From Porpolomopsis calyptriformis (lineage: Eukaryota; Basidiomycota; Agaricomycetes; Agaricales; Hygrophoraceae), in the NCBI GenBank assembly GCA_951640195.1, contig OX621163.1, forward strand, positions 2,356,001-2,420,000: a stretch of DNA of 64,000 nt, in the 5' to 3' direction. The notes beneath the pieces are model-generated. The model made no database searches. It was not told the origin of the DNA and saw only the letters and a program-made list of their open reading frames with translations. The translations under genes and the position numbers were made by a program. Of the stretch, positions 9,413 to 20,843 are shown piece by piece (position 1 is the first letter of the stretch; each line of letters opens with the position of its first letter).

Positions 9413-10403
9413 ACTGAAATATTTGAGGGCAAGACTGTTAGTATGAATTAGAAGATCATGTTGTGAACCTTCCAAAAGATGTCGCCATGCATTGAGACAG
9501 TCTATAATCACTAGAAGCTTGGCGTTGTGGGTCAGATAATTCTTTTCAGCAGGGGTTAAGGATCTTGAATGAAAGCCTATGGGTTTCCAGTCGTTACCAT
9601 GCAGTTGAGACAATATACCTCCTAAGGCAAATCCAGAGGCGTCAGTCTCCAAGCAATATGGTAGGTCTTGATCTGGTATTTTGAGGACAGGGGCATTTGT
9701 GAGGGAGTGCTTTAATTGGTCAAAGGCGTGTTGTCATTTAGGGGTCCATTCCCATATGGTATCTTTGCAGAGTAACTAGTTAAGTGGCTGGGCAATCTTT
9801 GAAAAGTCCTTGATATATTTTCTCCAGAAGTTTGTGCTTCTGAGGAAGGATTGGAGCTGTTTAACAGTCTGAGGTTCAGGCCATTCAGCTATGGCTTTGA
9901 TCTTTTTGGGATTGGTTCCGATATGACCTTTCGTCAAGGTCATTCCCAGATAGATCACCTCTTCCTTCTCAAATTGACATTTGACAGGTTTACAGGAGAG
10001 TTTGTGTTTCTTCATGATATCAAGGGCTTTGAATGTCCAGTAACGCAATTCTTCTAGATCGTCTCCGCAAATGAGAACATCATTGATATAGATAAAAACA
10101 CAACCTGATTTCAGCACTTCAGTGAATCGCGTATCGATCATTCATTGGAATGTAGCTGGAGAATTTTGTAAACCAAAGAACATCACTCTTGGAATGTAAA
10201 GTCCTTTGACCATTAGGAAGGCAGCTTTCCATTTGTCTCCTTCCTTGATACGAATGTTATTGAATCCCCATCAGATATCTACAACTGTGAATAATGCAGT
10301 AGATTAGAGTTTCAGTTGTTGAACGATCTGATGCAGGAGAGGTAGGGGATAACAGTCGGGAACTGTAAAGTGGTTCAAATATCGATAGTCTTCGATTAGT
10401 CTA
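9413..10403 (-). pseudogene. pol: Element B pol, middle part: RT palm to RNase H
   Basis: Minus-strand reading starts at EDYRYLN (RT) right after the LINE target duplication. It runs through WGFNNIRI, the RT catalytic box and the RNase H start (LETDASGFALGG) to LKYF at the solo LTR. The RT catalytic motif YIDD reads YIND (Asp to Asn), so the enzyme is dead. In-frame TGA codons occur at SFQ*MID (10142-10144) and near 9735, where the sister elements have CGA. Confidence 0.88.
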
Positions 10404-10797
10404 TTTTTTTTTTTTTTTTTTTTTTTGTGCTATAGGCGTCTGTCTAATATTACACATTACAGCGGATTGGGTGTTTTACTTGTGTGGTATTGGCTATTGT
10501 TTGTTTCATCGCTGTGTCTCAGGGGGTCTGCTGTCGGACTCCCTATCCCTCTGTGGGGATAGAGCCCCGCATTGTACGTGTGGTTGGTATGTGGCCTGAC
10601 AGGTGCATCTGCACCTTTGCTTGTTCCCTTTTTCACCTCTCTGCTTCTCATTTGGTTTCGTTTGGTTTATTTGCGTGGGTTTTGTGTTTCATTGCTCATG
10701 TTGAGCATTATTTAAAGGGCTTTATCTGTAAAATAAGGTAGTTAGCTGATGAATATAGAGGAGCCTTGTGTGATGGAGTTGTTTAGTCAGTGATGGT

Positions 10798-13700
10798 TCA
10801 CCGGGCTGGTTCAACCACTCTGAAGGTTGAAGTCAGTCTTTTGGTTCTGTGCACGTATCTCAGTAGATGTGGTAGGGCTTTATTGTTGGATAGTAGGTAG
10901 GGTATTGAGTGGGTGTTTCGTCCTAGGTGTCTTCTGATGTGGGATCGTTTGTGTTGGTATTGAGGGCAGATAAGTAGGTAGTATCGTACTGTTTCATTTG
11001 TTGGCGGTACACAGTGTGGGCAGTGTAGTTCTTGTGTTGCTGCTATTCGGTGTAGATGGTGATTTAGGGGGATGTGGCCTGTTCATAGTTGGGTGAGTAG
11101 GGATATCTGTCTGTGGGTGAAGTCGTTTGTCAGCTTTAGGTACGATGGTGAGGGTAGCGTATCATTGTATTTCTTTATTTCTCTATATCGTTTGGAGTGT
11201 TTCCACTCTTTCGTCCATTGTTTCTTCATGTTCTTCATGTGTGTTTGCTTTTGGGCACTTGTGCTGATCGGTAGTGGTTTTTGTCTGAGGAATGTTGGGA
11301 GGTCCTTGGTTGGGCTTGAGTGTCCTTCTGCTGCAGATTTTGCTTCTTGGTCAGCTAGTTTGTTTTCCTTTATTCCTACGTGTCCTGGGATCCACTTGAT
11401 TTCTAGGTCGATAACGCCTCTTGTTTTGGGTTGCCGTCTTTGTCCATTTTGGTTTGTTGGTCTTTGGTTTTTGTTTGATTTCTGGTCTTCTTTGGCGTGT
11501 AGGTTGGCAGCTAGGTTGTGTATGATATTGAGGATGTAGTGACTAGGTTTGGATTGTTGGTTGTTGAGGGCTTGGATTATGGCTTGATTGTCGAGTCCAC
11601 ACATGGCTTTCAGTATCCATCTTGTTAGATTGGTTAGTAGGTGGAGGCTAAGTATGAGTCCTATGCCTTTGGCTTTGTATACTGTGTGTTCGTTAGCTTT
11701 ACCTAGGTGGTATTTCAGTGTTCGTCTCTGTGTGTTCCTGATGTATAAAGTTGCTGCTGCTCCTACTCCATTTTCATGGCTCGAGCCATCGGAGTACATG
11801 CGTATTTGGTTGGTTTGTGTGGTTTGTATTGCATTGGTGATGGCTTGGTTCTTGTCTTCAGCTATCATTGTGGTGAATGGTGGGATGTGGTTGCTTCGTC
11901 ATCATATTGGTTTGATGGTTTCGGTGGTGCTGGGTTGGATGTGAAAGTGTTTGAAGAGGTTGTGGAGGGGCGAAGGGTGTCTTGTTCTTTGTCGTTTAGC
12001 TGCTTGTTTTACTGGTTTGGAGAGTGGGTGTGTCGGCGGTAGGGAGGCGAGGCAGCAGGTTGCATGCATGCATGCCTTGTTGAGGAGTAGGTGGGGGGGG
12101 GGGGGACGTTTGCATGGGCTTCTAGGATGTCTCGAGCTGTTGTTCGCATTCCGCCTATGATGATAGAGGTTGCTTTTCTTTGGATGGTTTGCAGTTTGTT
12201 GATTACATTGATGGATCCCGTTCTTTGTTTGGTGTTGGTGTTGGTTGGCAGTACTGGGGTGTACCAGATGTCTGCAGTGTATATGATTCTTGGGACTGCT
12301 ACTGTCACATATAGTTGTCTTAGCTTGAGGGGAGGGATGCCAGTTGCAATTCTTCCTAGATGGCAGAATTGGTTAGTCCATTGTATGGCTGATGTGATTA
12401 CCTTCTGGGTGTGTGCGCCCCATTTTAGTTTGGGGTCAAAAAGGATGCCAAGGTATTTGTACGTATTGGCTGGTAGTACTTCTTGTACCGTTTGTGTGTC
12501 ATCTGTGTTTGTTTTGGTTAGTGTGAGCGTGTTGGGGGGGGGTCTCATTTTGTTTGTGGAAAGTTCATGGTTGCTAGTTTGGTCAGCTCAAACAGTGAGT
12601 TATGTGTGGCTGACCAGTGGAAGCCTCCATCCGGTCTTTCCATCATGTTTTTGAGTATCTTGTGTGAGTCTTCTAGTGTGTTGGCTGTTGCCAGGAACAT
12701 GACGTCGTCTACAAATCCTACTGAGAGTTCGTTGGGGCCATTGGCTATTTCCATTAGTGGCACATTGTAGAAGGCATAGAGGATCATTGAGAGGTAGCAG
12801 CCTTGTGTTGTGCCATTGTTTAGGGGGATGGGTGGTGATACATAGTCATCAAATCATACTGTTGTGGTGCGATTGGTTAGTATACGTTCAGTTAATTGTA
12901 TGTACTTTTCTGGTACTCGTTGTAGTCTCATGTTGTGTAGTAGTGTTGTTTTGATGGTGTTTAGGAAGGCACCTTGGACATTGAGGAATAGGGCTGCCAC
13001 TACTTTTCCTCTTCTCCACGCTTGTTTTATTTGATGGGTTACTAGATGTATTGAGTCTGTGGTCATTCTTGCTCATCTTCCTCCGAATTGGTTTTGTGGT
13101 AGTAGGTTGTGCTTTTCACTTAGGTATGACAGGTTGTCGGCTACTAGTGTGGTGAATAGTTTCCCTATAGTGTTGAGTAGTCCTACTGGTTGGTATGCTT
13201 TTGGGGCTGTGTAGTTGGGCTTTCCTGGTTTGTGTAGTACAACTGTGGTTGACTTGAGCCATGGTTAGTAGTAGGTGTTGAGTTCAAGTATCACCCTGTA
13301 TATGAAGAATAAGTGGTTTGTTAGCTGGTTGATACTCTTTATTAAGACAATGTTTGGTATGCCGTCTGGTCCTGGTGCCTTGTATGGGCTTAGTGTTTGT
13401 ATTTTCTTTTGGATTTGCTTTTTGCTGAAGTAGTTTATTCCTTTCAGTTGGTTGGGGTATACTGTGTCGACTGGGGATTGCGGGTTGTGTGGTGGTGGTG
13501 GTGGGAAGAAGGATTTCATTAGGGTGTGGCATTTTGTTTCGTTTGTTTCATGTTTTGTTGTGGTGCCATCTGGTTTGGTTGTTTGTAGTGTTGGGATTCA
13601 TGTCTGTGAGTAGTCAGATGGTAGGTCAGTTACGAATTTGTTCGCTGTATATAGGTCCTTGGTTGAGAGGTTTTCGAGCCATTCATTCCAGTGTTGGGCT

Positions 13701-14809
13701 TTGGCTTGTTTGATTAGTTTGGCGTATTCTTTTGAGGCCTCTTTGAGTTCGGTTTTTGCTGGGTGGTTGGGGATGTCACGGAAGCGGTAGGCTTCTCGGC
13801 TTATTCGGTTTTTCCTTTTTCTGGTGTCTGTGAGTTCTTTTGTCCACCATCTTTTTCTGTACGGGTTGGGTTTAGTTATTGGTATGGTTTTGGAGATGGT
13901 TGTCTGTATGGTTTTGATCAAGTTTGACATTACCATGTTTAATTGGTTTTTGGTTTGTATTTTTTGGGGTGGTGTGATCGTTTTGAGGTTTTCTTGTAGC
14001 TTCTTTGTGAATTCCTCCCAGGGTGCTTGTCTGAAGTTTCGTTGTTCTCGTGTTGTTGTTCTGTTTATGGTTAGTTCTATGGTACTTACTATCGGGAGGT
14101 GGTCTGTAAGTGGGGGTCTTAGTGACGGGTTGACATTGCATTGGGTGAACGGGTTGCAGTCCTGGTGTGAATACCATACATTGTCTGGTCTCGTCCAGTT
14201 GCCTGTGTTGCTGGCTTTGAGTGTTGGTAATCCTTCCGGTAGTGCCATTTTCATGTCGTATCTGCTGATCATGTCTATTAGTGGTTCAGATAGGTGGTCA
14301 TTTCTGAATAGGTGACTGTTCCGTGGTTCCTCCCATAGTGGGTAGTGCCTGTTGAAGTCGCCCATCCATATTGTGTTGTTTTTGTCGCTTGGGGGGTTTG
14401 CTATTAGGTGGGTGTTGAGTGTGTTGAGGGTTTCATTGTTTGTGCAGTCGTTGTATATGTTAAATATGTCGAGTGATTCTTGTGCGTTATGTATTCGTAT
14501 GGCTGTGATATCATTGCTTTGTATGTCTACCTGTGAGTATGAATCAGTATCTATGTTGGTGTTGATGAGGATGAGTGAACGGAATCGTGATTTGTTTCCT
14601 GGGGTTTGGGGGGTGGGATATATGGTTCAGAAGTAGTGGTTTCCTTGGGAGTTGCCATAGCTGTCAATCCATGGTTCCTGTATTAGTATTAGATCCCATT
14701 CCTTTGGGTCGGCTGTGTTGAGGATGTGTTCGTGTGCTGGTTGTGATTTGCGTGCGTTTTGCTGCCATACACATAGTGTTGTTGGCGAGGTTGGTGGGAT
14801 TCTGCTCAT
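10798..14809 (-). pseudogene. LINE ORF2: AP-like endonuclease, reverse transcriptase, RNase H, C-terminal CCHC
   Basis: The start ATG at 14809 overlaps the ORF1 stop. Domains in order: apurinic-type endonuclease (CVWQQNARKS, LILIQEPWI, then GDFNRHYPLWEE near 14360); RT with fingers (YKAPGPDGIPN near 13370) and an intact catalytic FVDD (near 12705); RNase H (MYSDGSS near 11795, DNQAIIQAL, WIPGHVGIKENKLAD); and a terminal zinc motif CPHC...ETVRYYLLICP (about 11005). It ends at TGA 10798. About 1337 codons. It is broken by several TGA (CGA-type) and by frameshifts at G-runs near 12540 and 12090, which are homopolymers of 9 and 13. Confidence 0.9.
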
Positions 14810-16545
14810 TGAGAGGGGGGTAGGTTTGTTTCGTCTTTGTGGGTTTGATTTGTTTGATTTGATTTGCATATGAGCATGTCAATGGTCATTTGGCATAGGT
14901 TTCTTGTTGTTTTGTTCATGTATCTTCGGTTGGTTTGGGTGGGTGGTTGGGGCGGTGTTGTTGTTATGTCTGTTTGTGTTGGTGGGGTTGGTTGGGATGG
15001 TGTTGGGCTTGAGGGTTGTTGGGTTTGCTTTCTGCTGGGTTTCAGTGGTGGGAGGTTGGTTCTTGCGTTTGGTTTTGGGATGGTCTCGGCCCATGTCCAT
15101 CTTTCATGGGTGGGGAAGAAGGGGAGTTTGTTTTCAGGGTTTCTAGCATTTAGTTCGTTGATTCTGGTGGTATATTGTGGGCATTCTCTTGAGTTGCTGG
15201 TATGTTTTGACATTGGTCTGCAGTTGACGCAGCAAGGGTCGTTCCGGAGGTTGCAGTTTTTGGTTGTGTGGTTGTGGCTTGTGCACAGTGCGCATCTTTT
15301 GTTTTCATTACAGCATGCTCTTATGTGGCCGTAGCTTTGGCACTTGTTGCAGCGTAGGGGTTCCTTGGCATCCTTGTGGGCTGCTACGATGTGGTTGTGG
15401 ATTTGTATATGGTTGGCTAGGAGTGAGTTAGCTGTTTTGGCAGTGGGGCATGTTACCTTTAAGTTGGCTACAGTTTGGTTGGGTGCTCATTTTGCTGGGT
15501 TTTTGATCCAGTTTGCTGAGGTTATTGTGTTCAGCTTGAGGTCATTTTCTTCTTCGATTTGTTGTAGCTGATCTGTATCTGCTAGGTTGAAGTCAGTGGT
15601 GCATGGTACAAATCTTAGAACGACGTTGAATGCTTGTGTTTTTATCATTGATGATTTCGGTAGGACTTCGAATAGGGCCTGGAAGTTCTGGGGGTTTTGG
15701 ATGTGGTCTGTTGCTTCTGGTGAGTTGAATTCTAGTAGCAGAGCGCCTGGGTTTATCGGCGTGATGTTTTTGATAGTTGCTTTGACATTATCAGTGTGGG
15801 TTAGTTCAAGGGCTTTGTTGCACTCTTTGTGAAGTTCCCGCATGGCTGTCTCTGGTGTGCTGTTGGCAAGCATTGGTATACTTTCCTCCGGGTTGTATTG
15901 GATCATTATATGTCATTCAGTGAGTGCTTGTCGCTGTCTCATTTTCATTTCTTCGTAGGTTTGGTCTGGGGGGGTGGGATTTGTGGTTTGTCCTGCTATT
16001 TTTGCCCACGTGGGTTGCGTGAGTGTTGGAGGTAGATCTTTCTGTGTGTTAGCATGGTCTTTCAATTGCATGGCAGTGTTTGCTTGATCTTTTGTTAGTG
16101 CTTCTAGAAATTTTGCTGAGTTTTTAATTGATTCTATTATGGGGCTTAGCTTGGTGTCTAGTTTTTTGATGATTAGGTTGGGCGTGTTGTTGTTTATTTT
16201 CTCTCCGATTTCCTCAGCCAGTTGGGTTGTCTCTCGGTTGTGGAGGAGGAAAGCAATAGCTCAGACTATGGGGGTTAGCTGAGCGGGGATGTTTGCAGTT
16301 AACGATATCGTCATTAGTATGTCACTTAGCTTGTCCAGATTGTGTGGTTCTTCTTTGAGGATCCAATTCTTTTTCACTAGGAAGGATCTTGCAGATTCTA
16401 TGTTTGTTACTGGGCTGCTGTCGCTACCTATAAGTGTCTGGATGTCTTTCCGTGAGGGTAGGGATGTTTTGTTGGTTTGAGGGTTGTCTTTATTCAGGCT
16501 GGGTGTACTCCTTCGCCCAGTTGGCATTGGGTCATTCCGTGACAT
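14806..16545 (-). pseudogene. LINE ORF1 (nucleic-acid-binding, three zinc knuckles)
   Basis: One frame of 580 codons from ATG 16545 is interrupted by three TGA codons (16258-16260, 15910-15912 and 15484-15486) in contexts consistent with CGA. The C-terminal third carries three Cys/His knuckles: CNKCQSYGHIRACC, CALCTSHNHTTKNC and a CCVNC...C variant (about 15350-15185). This is the arrangement of ORF1 proteins that coat the LINE RNA. A Pro/Thr/Asn-rich tail follows. The stop TGA overlaps the ORF2 ATG as ATGA (14806-14809). Confidence 0.85.
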
Positions 16546-16687
16546 GGTTTGTGTTAGTTAGGTCTACGTCTCTCTTTTGTAGGTACGTTGTACTATTTTG
16601 TGTGTCCATTGGCTACTGGGGTGCTTTCGGGTTGGTTTTTCTGGGGTCTTTTCAGGGTGCCATGTGGTAGAGGTCCAAAAGAGATCC

Positions 16688-17597
16688 CGATTGGTCTATA
16701 TCCAGCTTCTTGTCCTTTTGCGTTGATGTCTTCAGCTTTCTTGCTTAAGAAGAAGGGAGTGGCTTGAGGCAAAGAACCCTTGAATATTCGTCCAGTGGCC
16801 ACGTTTTCAGCTAAAAACTTCTTCAAATATTCTATCTCTTGAGGGGACATTGGATAAGTCATGTCAGTTTGAGGCACGAAATCGTCTCTGAGATCAATGA
16901 TGTGATCAAACTCGGAATGAGGTGGAAGGCAATTGAAGGACTCCTTGGCAAAGACACTAGCATAGTTTTTCCAATAGACCTCTGGTACAAACTTTCGCAT
17001 ATCTTCCTCCACCATGCTGGCTCGAGATTCGTCTGATTTTGAAATACTTGTAATCGCTAGCAAGACCGATTCTACCACAGAGGGCTCTGCTTCACTGCTA
17101 CAATACCGATGAGAAGTCTCTTTGCCTCCGAGAGCCAGTGTTGACTTCTCCCAATCGATACTAGGGTTTTAAGCTCTGAGCCATGGGTAGCCGAGGATAA
17201 TATCAATCTTGGATCTGAGGTCGGTTACTTCCAAACAGATCCTTTCAATGTGTCCACCTGGAGCTTCTATCCAAACATCAGTGTCAAAAACGATCGGGCC
17301 TCCTCGGTTCTCTGACCCATCGGCATTCCATACGGGGATTGGGGTTTCCAAATCCTGAAGAGTAAATTTGTGATGAGTTGTGAAGGTCTCGTCTATAAAA
17401 TTTCCAGAAGCTCCGCTATCAATAAGACACGTGGCAGGGACACGTCGGCCACTGTCTGCAGCTTTGATCCAAATGTCCATCATAAGTCCTGAGTTGCCCT
17501 TTTCAATAGTACCAAGAATTCAAAATAGATTGCATGGGGTAATGGTACATCAAGTGGTATAGTCCATAACATTGGGCAAATCGTCCAGACCTTTCAA
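16688..17597 (-). pseudogene. pol: Element B pol, N-terminal part: protease and start of RT
   Basis: It begins in the -1 frame at the gag terminus. Retropepsin is clear (ATCLIDSGASGNFIDETF near 17390-17430; NADGSENRGGP; IILGYPWL). The linker and RT N-terminus follow (VEEDMRKFVPEVYW, EFDHIIDLR, ATPFFLSKKAEDINAKGQEAGYRPI), and the frame stops at the LINE. Several in-frame stops are present, including one right after the protease GYPWLRA. Confidence 0.88.
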
Positions 17598-18811
17598 AAA
17601 CCCTGGGACTTCAAGTCCATTGCCAGCCTCTTCTTTCAATCATCCGACCAATTGCGTATACCACATTTCGCCATATCCGATGGAGTTTCGCTCGTTGCTA
17701 GTGCAGTGGGCGAGCTGATGTTCTCCACGTTGGGCTCAGCGGTAACAACACGTATGTCACAACCTCGACCTCGACCTCGACCTTGACCTCGTCCTTGGTA
17801 ACCACCTCTACCTTGATAGTATCCTCCTCAATGTGAGGAAGAGGTATTGGATAAATTCTTCGCATCACTGGCGACACAGTTTGGGCAGGCATTCGCAAAG
17901 TGCCCAGGTTGGCTGCAGGAGTAGCAGTTTCCATATGGGATCGTAAGGGCAGAAGAGGAAGACTCTTCTCTTTTGATGGTGGGGGCTGCTGACATTTGAC
18001 AGGTCGTTGTTGCAGCTACGGACGATCCTCGGGTAGGAAAGGGGTTGGAGTATTGGGGTCGGGATGTGGAGGACTGTTTCTGTGAGGTGAGAATGTCCTT
18101 TTGGTGTTGATAATGTGTCGTGGCGTCCTTCCACTCTTGAAGTGTGGTAGGGATGGCGGGGAGTTGGTAAACAAATTCTATGAACTCGGAGTCGAGTCCA
18201 ACTTGATAGAGATCGATGAGGGCGGCGTCATTGAAACCGGTATCGACCTGTAAAGCGCCAAAGTGCAGGTTATAATCTTTGATTTTCTTTCTTCCCTGGC
18301 AGAGATTCTTGATGTCGTTTCGGGCACGAGACTGTCTGTCGATTCCTTCAAACGTTGATCGAAATCGAGTTACAAATGCAGCCCAAGTAGCAGTTAGGCC
18401 AGTCCAGTTGACAGCTCTCATGTCATTGGTCTCCTTCTTGGACCAGGTTTGGGCCATCATACCCTTCATGAAGGAGAGGGCAACAGGGATCTTGTGTTCG
18501 TCGCGATATGGGTTTCCCATAAAATACAATTCGCAGCTGTTAATAAATTTGTCGACATCTTGCTATCGACTAGTGAACTCGTCTGGCTTAGCCATCTTTA
18601 TCTCGATGGTGGGAGTGGCAGGAAGTTGAGGTTGAGGTTGCGGTGGGGGCTGAGGTTGAGCTTGGGCAGTAAGCTGTTGGTTGAGATTCTGAATCTCTGT
18701 TGCCTGTTGAGCATTCGAAGCCTGGAGATTAGCCATTTCCCTCCGCAAGTCGTTCATGACTGTGAGGATCTCATTAAGGTTGGGAACAGGGGGATTAGCA
18801 TGGGAACCCAT
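17594..18811 (-). pseudogene. gag: Gag of element B
   Basis: ATG at 18811 (MGSHANPP), and the stop TGA at 17594-17596 is embedded in GGGTTTTTGA as in element A. About 405 codons: an N-terminal coiled segment and Gln/Pro linker, the gag core (YFMGNPYRDEHKIPVALSFM, LYQVGLDSEF), a CCHC knuckle CYSCSQPGHFANAC (about 17930), an Arg/Gly-rich stretch (about 17755-17815), and a C-terminal CGIRNW motif like CGIVNW of element A. In-frame stops include a TAG near 18563 and a TGA near 17828. Confidence 0.85.
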
Positions 18812-19153
18812 TGGATCTGGTGATGGTGAACGTGAAGGTGTTGTTAAAGGTGAAGAAGGTCAAGTAGGTTGTTGGAACGGGAAGGGTTAATACCTAACAG
18901 TAGGGGGAGTGATGGGACATTGTGACTGGGCAGTGGCAAGTAGATGAGTTGTTTCACTTCAAGTTCTTCCTAGAGCTTGTGAGATACCTGGTAAAGGGGA
19001 AGCTTGACTAGTTTCCTCGTTTGGGTCTGGGAAGATCCAAGTTTGTGAGTAAAGCGATTGAGAGAGTGGATTCTGCTCAGAGGGATTGTAAAGGTCCTCA
19101 TCATCCAGTGTGAAAGCAAGGGTGGATCAAGTAGAGGGGAGAGAGCAAGAAGG

Positions 19154-19165
19154 AAGTCTGATTCT
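19154..19165 (-). other. Primer-binding site of element B (self-primed type)
   Basis: On the minus strand AGAATCAGACTT directly follows the LTR. Its complement matches LTR positions 19264-19275 at 11 of 12 bases. These lie 27 bp downstream of the minus-strand TATATAAA (19302-19309). Confidence 0.65.
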
Positions 19166-19554
19166 TGTTATAAACTGGTTGTCAATGAGATGGTTTTACT
19201 TCGAAGAGCTCTGTCCCAAGATGATGATAATGTCTCAAGTCCTAGTTATTGGGTTGCTAATGAGGAATCAGACTTAAAGTCTGAGTACGACTAACTAGGG
19301 GTTTATATACTGACTACGCTACTGCGGATGAGTCAGTGTTTACACGAGGAATACATGCAACAAGTGAAGATAAGCATGATAAGGAACTTGGAGCATGTGA
19401 AGGGATGAAACATAATCGTCGGAAATGAAAAGTATCTTATCTAGGATAAATGAAAAGATACGAAACTGTGGGGAATCCCAAACAAAGATAAGACTGTTCC
19501 AACTAAGCAGTAATGACTAACATAGAGAAGGAATGAAAAATTATGTCTGTGACA
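19166..19554 (-). repeat. 5' LTR of element B
   Basis: This 389 bp LTR starts TGTCACAGAC on the minus strand (19554) and ends TATAACA (19166). It carries TATATAAA (19302-19309), one TGAGTCA box (19329-19335) and the self-primer segment. Its partner LTR is outside the window. Confidence 0.82.
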
Positions 19555-19695
19555 GGAATCACCTGAAGCCCAGGTGGGAACTCTCCAATTGATTAACGCA
19601 ATGCATTGAGCATCCGTTCTGCTCTCTCAAGGAGTTGCCTGCACTATTGTAACAAACAATTGCGCAAGTTTGAGAGCCTTGTTATTACCTGATTC

Positions 19696-20389
19696 TTAGG
19701 CTTGCAGGAACAGAGTGCGCCATTGGCGCACATTGACTAGATATCTGTGGTCATCCACAGATTGAGTTCCACGTGGAGGGGGTAATCCCAATGCTTCGTT
19801 TTGTTGCGCTGCTTCAGCGCTTGTGCTAACCTGGATGGTCTGGTCAACAGGTGAGTAATGGGCCCCAGCAGTAATGGTTGAGTGCTTCTTGCACTGTTTG
19901 ATTATCTGTTATGTTGGCAGTCGATACTCAGGTTGCTAGATGTGAAGCACGAAGAGCCCAGCGCATAAGCTAGGGGTGACAACGTTGAAGGACAAATCTA
20001 AGGAAGATACAAGCGTTCTGTGCACTACTTGTATCTACCTGGGCCTAGACCGTGATTGTGATAACCACGGCGATGATCCATGGAACGGCTGACTAATGTG
20101 CAGTATTGCATAGCCTTGCGCAGCTACTGCGGAGCACGTCTTCATCAACCAATGGCGTTATCACCTCTAATCTATGAGGAGATAAGACAAGAGATTAGAT
20201 AAGGTGAGATAAGATAAGATTATATCGAAGATAAGATTAGATAAGACGAAAAAGGAAAGTTGTTGGGACGACAAAATGAAGTGACTGTAACATTATCTCA
20301 CCACTAGGGCCAGATTGATTATTCACTCCTGGATCTGGGAGGTTTGGGAACTTGACATATGAGTTAGGTTGAAGGTGCACCTTTAGTTC
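19696..20389 (-). pseudogene. Unidentified ORF, C-terminal part (broken by solo LTR F)
   Basis: Minus-strand frame. Removing solo LTR F (19907-20292 plus one TTATC) and element C1 (plus one CTCAT) gives one uninterrupted reading frame from 27285 to a TAA at 19696. This half reads EELKVHLQPNSY...PSGEIIKQCKKHS...VDDHRYLVNV and ends RTLFLQA. I recognise no domain. Perfect frame restoration over two insertions suggests a real coding region, host or older transposon. The 141 bp between its stop and the element B LTR shows nothing. Confidence 0.55.
19907..20292 (-). repeat. Solo LTR of family F
   Basis: TGTTACAGTCAC...ATAACA on the minus strand, 386 bp, flanked by the 5 bp duplication TTATC (19902-19906 and 20293-20297). 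It matches the LTR at 57878-58874. It contains a GATAAG-rich stretch (about 20180-20245). Confidence 0.9.
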
Positions 20390-20394
20390 CTCAT

Positions 20395-20763
20395 TGTTAT
20401 GATTCGGTAGTCGAAGGGTTTTACTTCTCGCGTTGGTGGGGCTGATGAGGAAATGGAATTCGACTAAAGAGTGGGGGAGCTAACTAGGAATCGAACTTAA
20501 TCTACTGACTAGAGGTCAGGCTTTATATACTAACTACCTGAGTTGCCATGAGTCAGTCGTATGTACGATTACAAAGCGGAATCCGGAATGTGACCAGTAA
20601 AGAGTCACAAAAAGAATAATGGAAACGGAATGTGACTCATGAAGAGTTGGAAGGAAGGTACATGTGATCAGTCTCTATATATAAAGCGGTAAAGCGGAAG
20701 GATGAACGGAATGGAGACTAATCAAGTATGACTAAAAAGAAAAAGAAAAAAGTGTCCGTGACA
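20395..20763 (-). repeat. 3' LTR of C1
   Basis: 369 bp, TGTCACGGACAC...CATAACA on the minus strand. It carries a minus-strand TATATAAA and TGACTCA-type boxes like the other C LTRs. It is preceded (minus strand) by the AATTTCGGGACGAAATT palindrome (20781-20799) and GTGTGGGTGTA. Confidence 0.93.
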
Positions 20764-20843
20764 TACACCCACACTAAAAGGAATTTCGTCCCGAAATTCG
20801 AGGCGGCTTCAAGAGTGTTGATGGGTGTGGAGGAGGGGAAGGA

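Larger units (their letters stand above)
10404..16687 (-). mobile_element. Full-length LINE (Tad1/I-like: ORF1 plus EN-RT-RNase H ORF2)
   Basis: The poly-A tail appears as 23 T at 10404-10426. Target duplications are CGATTAGTCTA (10393-10403) and CGATTGGTCTA (16688-16698), 11 bp with one C/T difference. Removing the LINE rejoins element B RT at GYRPI/EDYRYLN. Two ORFs are present, and the 5' and 3' untranslated regions are about 140 and 370 bp. RNase H at the ORF2 C-terminus and three ORF1 zinc knuckles fit the Tad1/I group. The exact clade needs a phylogeny. Confidence 0.93.
1..19554 (-). mobile_element. Ty3/gypsy element B (5' LTR, gag, pol), 3' end outside window, broken by three insertions
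   Basis: Read on the minus strand: 5' LTR (19166-19554), primer site, gag with CCHC knuckle, protease, reverse transcriptase, RNase H, and integrase running off the left edge. It is interrupted by a LINE (10404-16687), a solo LTR (8380-9408) and complete element A1 (1321-8304). Removing these restores the pol order, for example RNase H residues on both sides of A1. The integrase part lies within 1-1315, so the 3' LTR must lie outside the window. The base-pair flank at the 5' LTR is GGAAT (19555-19559). Many stops and lost catalytic residues show it is an old dead copy. Confidence 0.88.

Noticed and set aside
10484..15334. Several plus-strand ORFs across the LINE (for example 11072-11539, 12091-12654, 14864-15334)
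   Set aside because: They are hydrophobic Val/Leu/Trp-rich readings opposite to LINE ORF1 and ORF2, whose minus-strand motifs are clear.
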